The position numbers were made by a program, and so were the translations under genes. The notes under the pieces were generated by a model. That model searched no databases. It was not told where the DNA came from and saw only the letters and a list, made by a program, of their open reading frames with translations. Of a DNA stretch of 8,103 nt, positions 7,106-8,103 are shown piece by piece. This DNA comes from JADHLJ01 sp038116915 (GTDB lineage: Bacteria; Pseudomonadota; Alphaproteobacteria; Thalassobaculales; Thalassobaculaceae). Location: positions 1-8,103 of the forward strand of contig JAYOEU010000193.1 in assembly GCA_038116915.1 (NCBI GenBank), written 5' to 3'. How positions within the stretch are numbered: position 1 is the first letter of the stretch; each line of letters opens with the position of its first letter.

Positions 7106-7168
7106 GGTGATGGAATGAACCGGGGGAGATCTTCGGCTCCCGCTCATGCGTGATATCCATTACCCGGG

Positions 7169-7192
7169 GGTGGGAACGATCTAGCTCCCGCC
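7169..7192 (+). terminator. Weak hairpin followed by a short T-run, possible GST terminator
   Basis: GGTGGGA (7169-7175) can pair with TCCCGCC (7186-7192) in seven base pairs including one G-U, leaving a 10-base loop, and TTTT follows at 7199-7202. The T-run is short and 6 bases away, so function is uncertain. A similar, shorter pairing GGGAG/CTCCC lies just upstream at 7124-7141, also between the GST stop and the cyclase start. Confidence 0.25.
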
Positions 7193-7216
7193 GGCTCGTT
7201 TTCCTAAGATTTCGTC

Positions 7217-8071
7217 ATGTCCGACTTCAAGCACCGCCGTCTGGCCGCGATCGTGTCCTGCGATGTGGTGGGGTATTCCCGCCTCATGGGAAATGACGAA
7301 ACCGGCACACTGGCGTCGTTCCGAACGCATAGATCAGAGCTGGTGGAACCGAAGCTGGCTGAGTTCGAGGGACGCATCGTCAAATCCTTGGGCGATGGGT
7401 TCCTGATTGAATTCCCGTCCGTCGTCAATGCGGTCCGCTGGGCGATCGAGGTTCAACGGGGCATGGCGGTGCGCAATGGGGATGTGGCCGCCGAACGGCG
7501 CATTACGTTTCGGATTGGCATCAATCTCGGCGACATCATTTTTGATGGCGACGGCGACATCCACGGCGACAGCGTGAATATCGCCGCCCGGTTGGAGGCG
7601 CTTGCATCTCCGGGCGGGATCACGATGTCGAACCGAGCCTTCGAGGAAATCCGGGACCGTTTGGATGCGTCGTTTACGGATACCGGAGAGCATGAGCTGA
7701 AAAATATTTCCCGGCCGGTTCGGGTCTGGGCATGGGGATCCGACGCGACGGTAGGGCAGCTGGGCGGCAAACGCTCGGGCAAGGGGGCGCGGCAACCCGC
7801 GGTCGCCGTGATGCCGTTCAAGAATCTCGCCAGCGATCCCGATCAGGAATATTTTTCGGATGGTCTGACGGAAGACATCATCACGGCGCTATCGCACTAC
7901 CGGACGTTCCCGGTCATTTCGCGAAACTCCACCTTCGCCTACAAGGGGAGGTCGCAGGATGTAGGCACATTGGCTGATGAATTGGGCGCCCGCTACATCC
8001 TTGAGGGCAGTGTTCGCAAAAGCGGGAGCCGCATCTGGATCTCGACGCAGTGTACTGCATCCCGGTTATGA
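7217..8071 (+). CDS. Class III adenylate/guanylate cyclase fused to the start of a TolB-like domain, early stop
   Basis: The first 170 or so residues form a class III nucleotide cyclase catalytic domain that makes cAMP (or cGMP) from ATP (or GTP). Metal-binding D16 is in CDVVGYS (15-21) and D60 in KSLGDGFL (57-64). HGDSVNIAARLE (116-127) supplies the adenine-side and transition-state residues N121 and R125, so the enzyme looks active. After a linker (about 175-194), AVAVMPFKNLASDPDQEYF (195-213) through YILEGSVRKSG (260-270) matches the N-terminal part of the TolB-like region found in cyclases that continue into TPR repeats. The frame then ends at residue 284 after ISTQ. Such proteins usually run to 500 residues or more. 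The truncation could be real, a frameshift or a sequence error near the window end. There is no membrane segment. The start has only a poor ribosome binding site, but the N-terminus fits the family. Confidence 0.88.
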   Translation: MSDFKHRRLAAIVSCDVVGYSRLMGNDETGTLASFRTHRSELVEPKLAEFEGRIVKSLGDGFLIEFPSVVNAVRWAIEVQRGMAVRNGDVAAERRITFRIGINLGDIIFDGDGDIHGDSVNIAARLEALASPGGITMSNRAFEEIRDRLDASFTDTGEHELKNISRPVRVWAWGSDATVGQLGGKRSGKGARQPAVAVMPFKNLASDPDQEYFSDGLTEDIITALSHYRTFPVISRNSTFAYKGRSQDVGTLADELGARYILEGSVRKSGSRIWISTQCTASRL

Positions 8072-8103
8072 GACAAGCGGCTGCAATGCTTTTCATGCGG
8101 CCA

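Noticed and set aside
6452..7147. 231-codon open frame on the - strand
   Set aside because: It is antisense to the GST gene, whose domain motifs are unmistakable; the minus-strand product shows no motif.

Overview
The window is GC-rich DNA, densely packed with genes and carrying short intergenic gaps. It looks like an alphaproteobacterium, possibly from a Rhodospirillales- or Rhizobiales-like group. The main clues are the class III cyclase fused to a TolB-like region, the paired amidohydrolases and the style of the glutathione S-transferase. This placement rests on protein style only; no rRNA or marker gene is present. No tRNA, rRNA, CRISPR array, insertion sequence or phage gene was recognised.

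Left block (1-1744, + strand): the 3' part of a PLP-dependent class III omega-aminotransferase, cut by the window edge. It is followed with no gap by a small SAM-dependent methyltransferase whose likely GTG start overlaps the aminotransferase stop codon. This pair converges, with a 9-base gap, on the next block.

Central block (6275 down to 1754, - strand): read in transcription order, it holds a COG2159-type metal-dependent amidohydrolase, a D-aminoacylase-like amidohydrolase (COG3653 type), a flavin reductase-like FMN-binding protein, and, after a 180-base gap, an alpha/beta hydrolase resembling 3-oxoadipate enol-lactonase. The first three are closely spaced (22 and 63 bases) and each has a clear Shine-Dalgarno sequence. 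A plausible sigma70-type promoter lies about 50 bases upstream of the first gene. The set reads as a small catabolic operon in which hydrolases open amide or ring bonds and a flavin-binding protein may serve a redox step. The substrate cannot be told from sequence.

Right block (6476-8103, + strand): a divergently transcribed glutathione S-transferase with an altered glutathione-binding motif. After 111 bases comes a class III adenylate/guanylate cyclase joined to the start of a TolB-like domain. The cyclase frame stops at 8071, early for this architecture, and only 32 bases of sequence follow.

Most of the window is ordinary metabolic gene content. The points that deserve a second look are the amidohydrolase operon of unknown substrate, the apparent loss of canonical D-aminoacylase histidines, the altered GST glutathione site, and the early stop in the cyclase. 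No clearly new defence, mobile or RNA system was seen.
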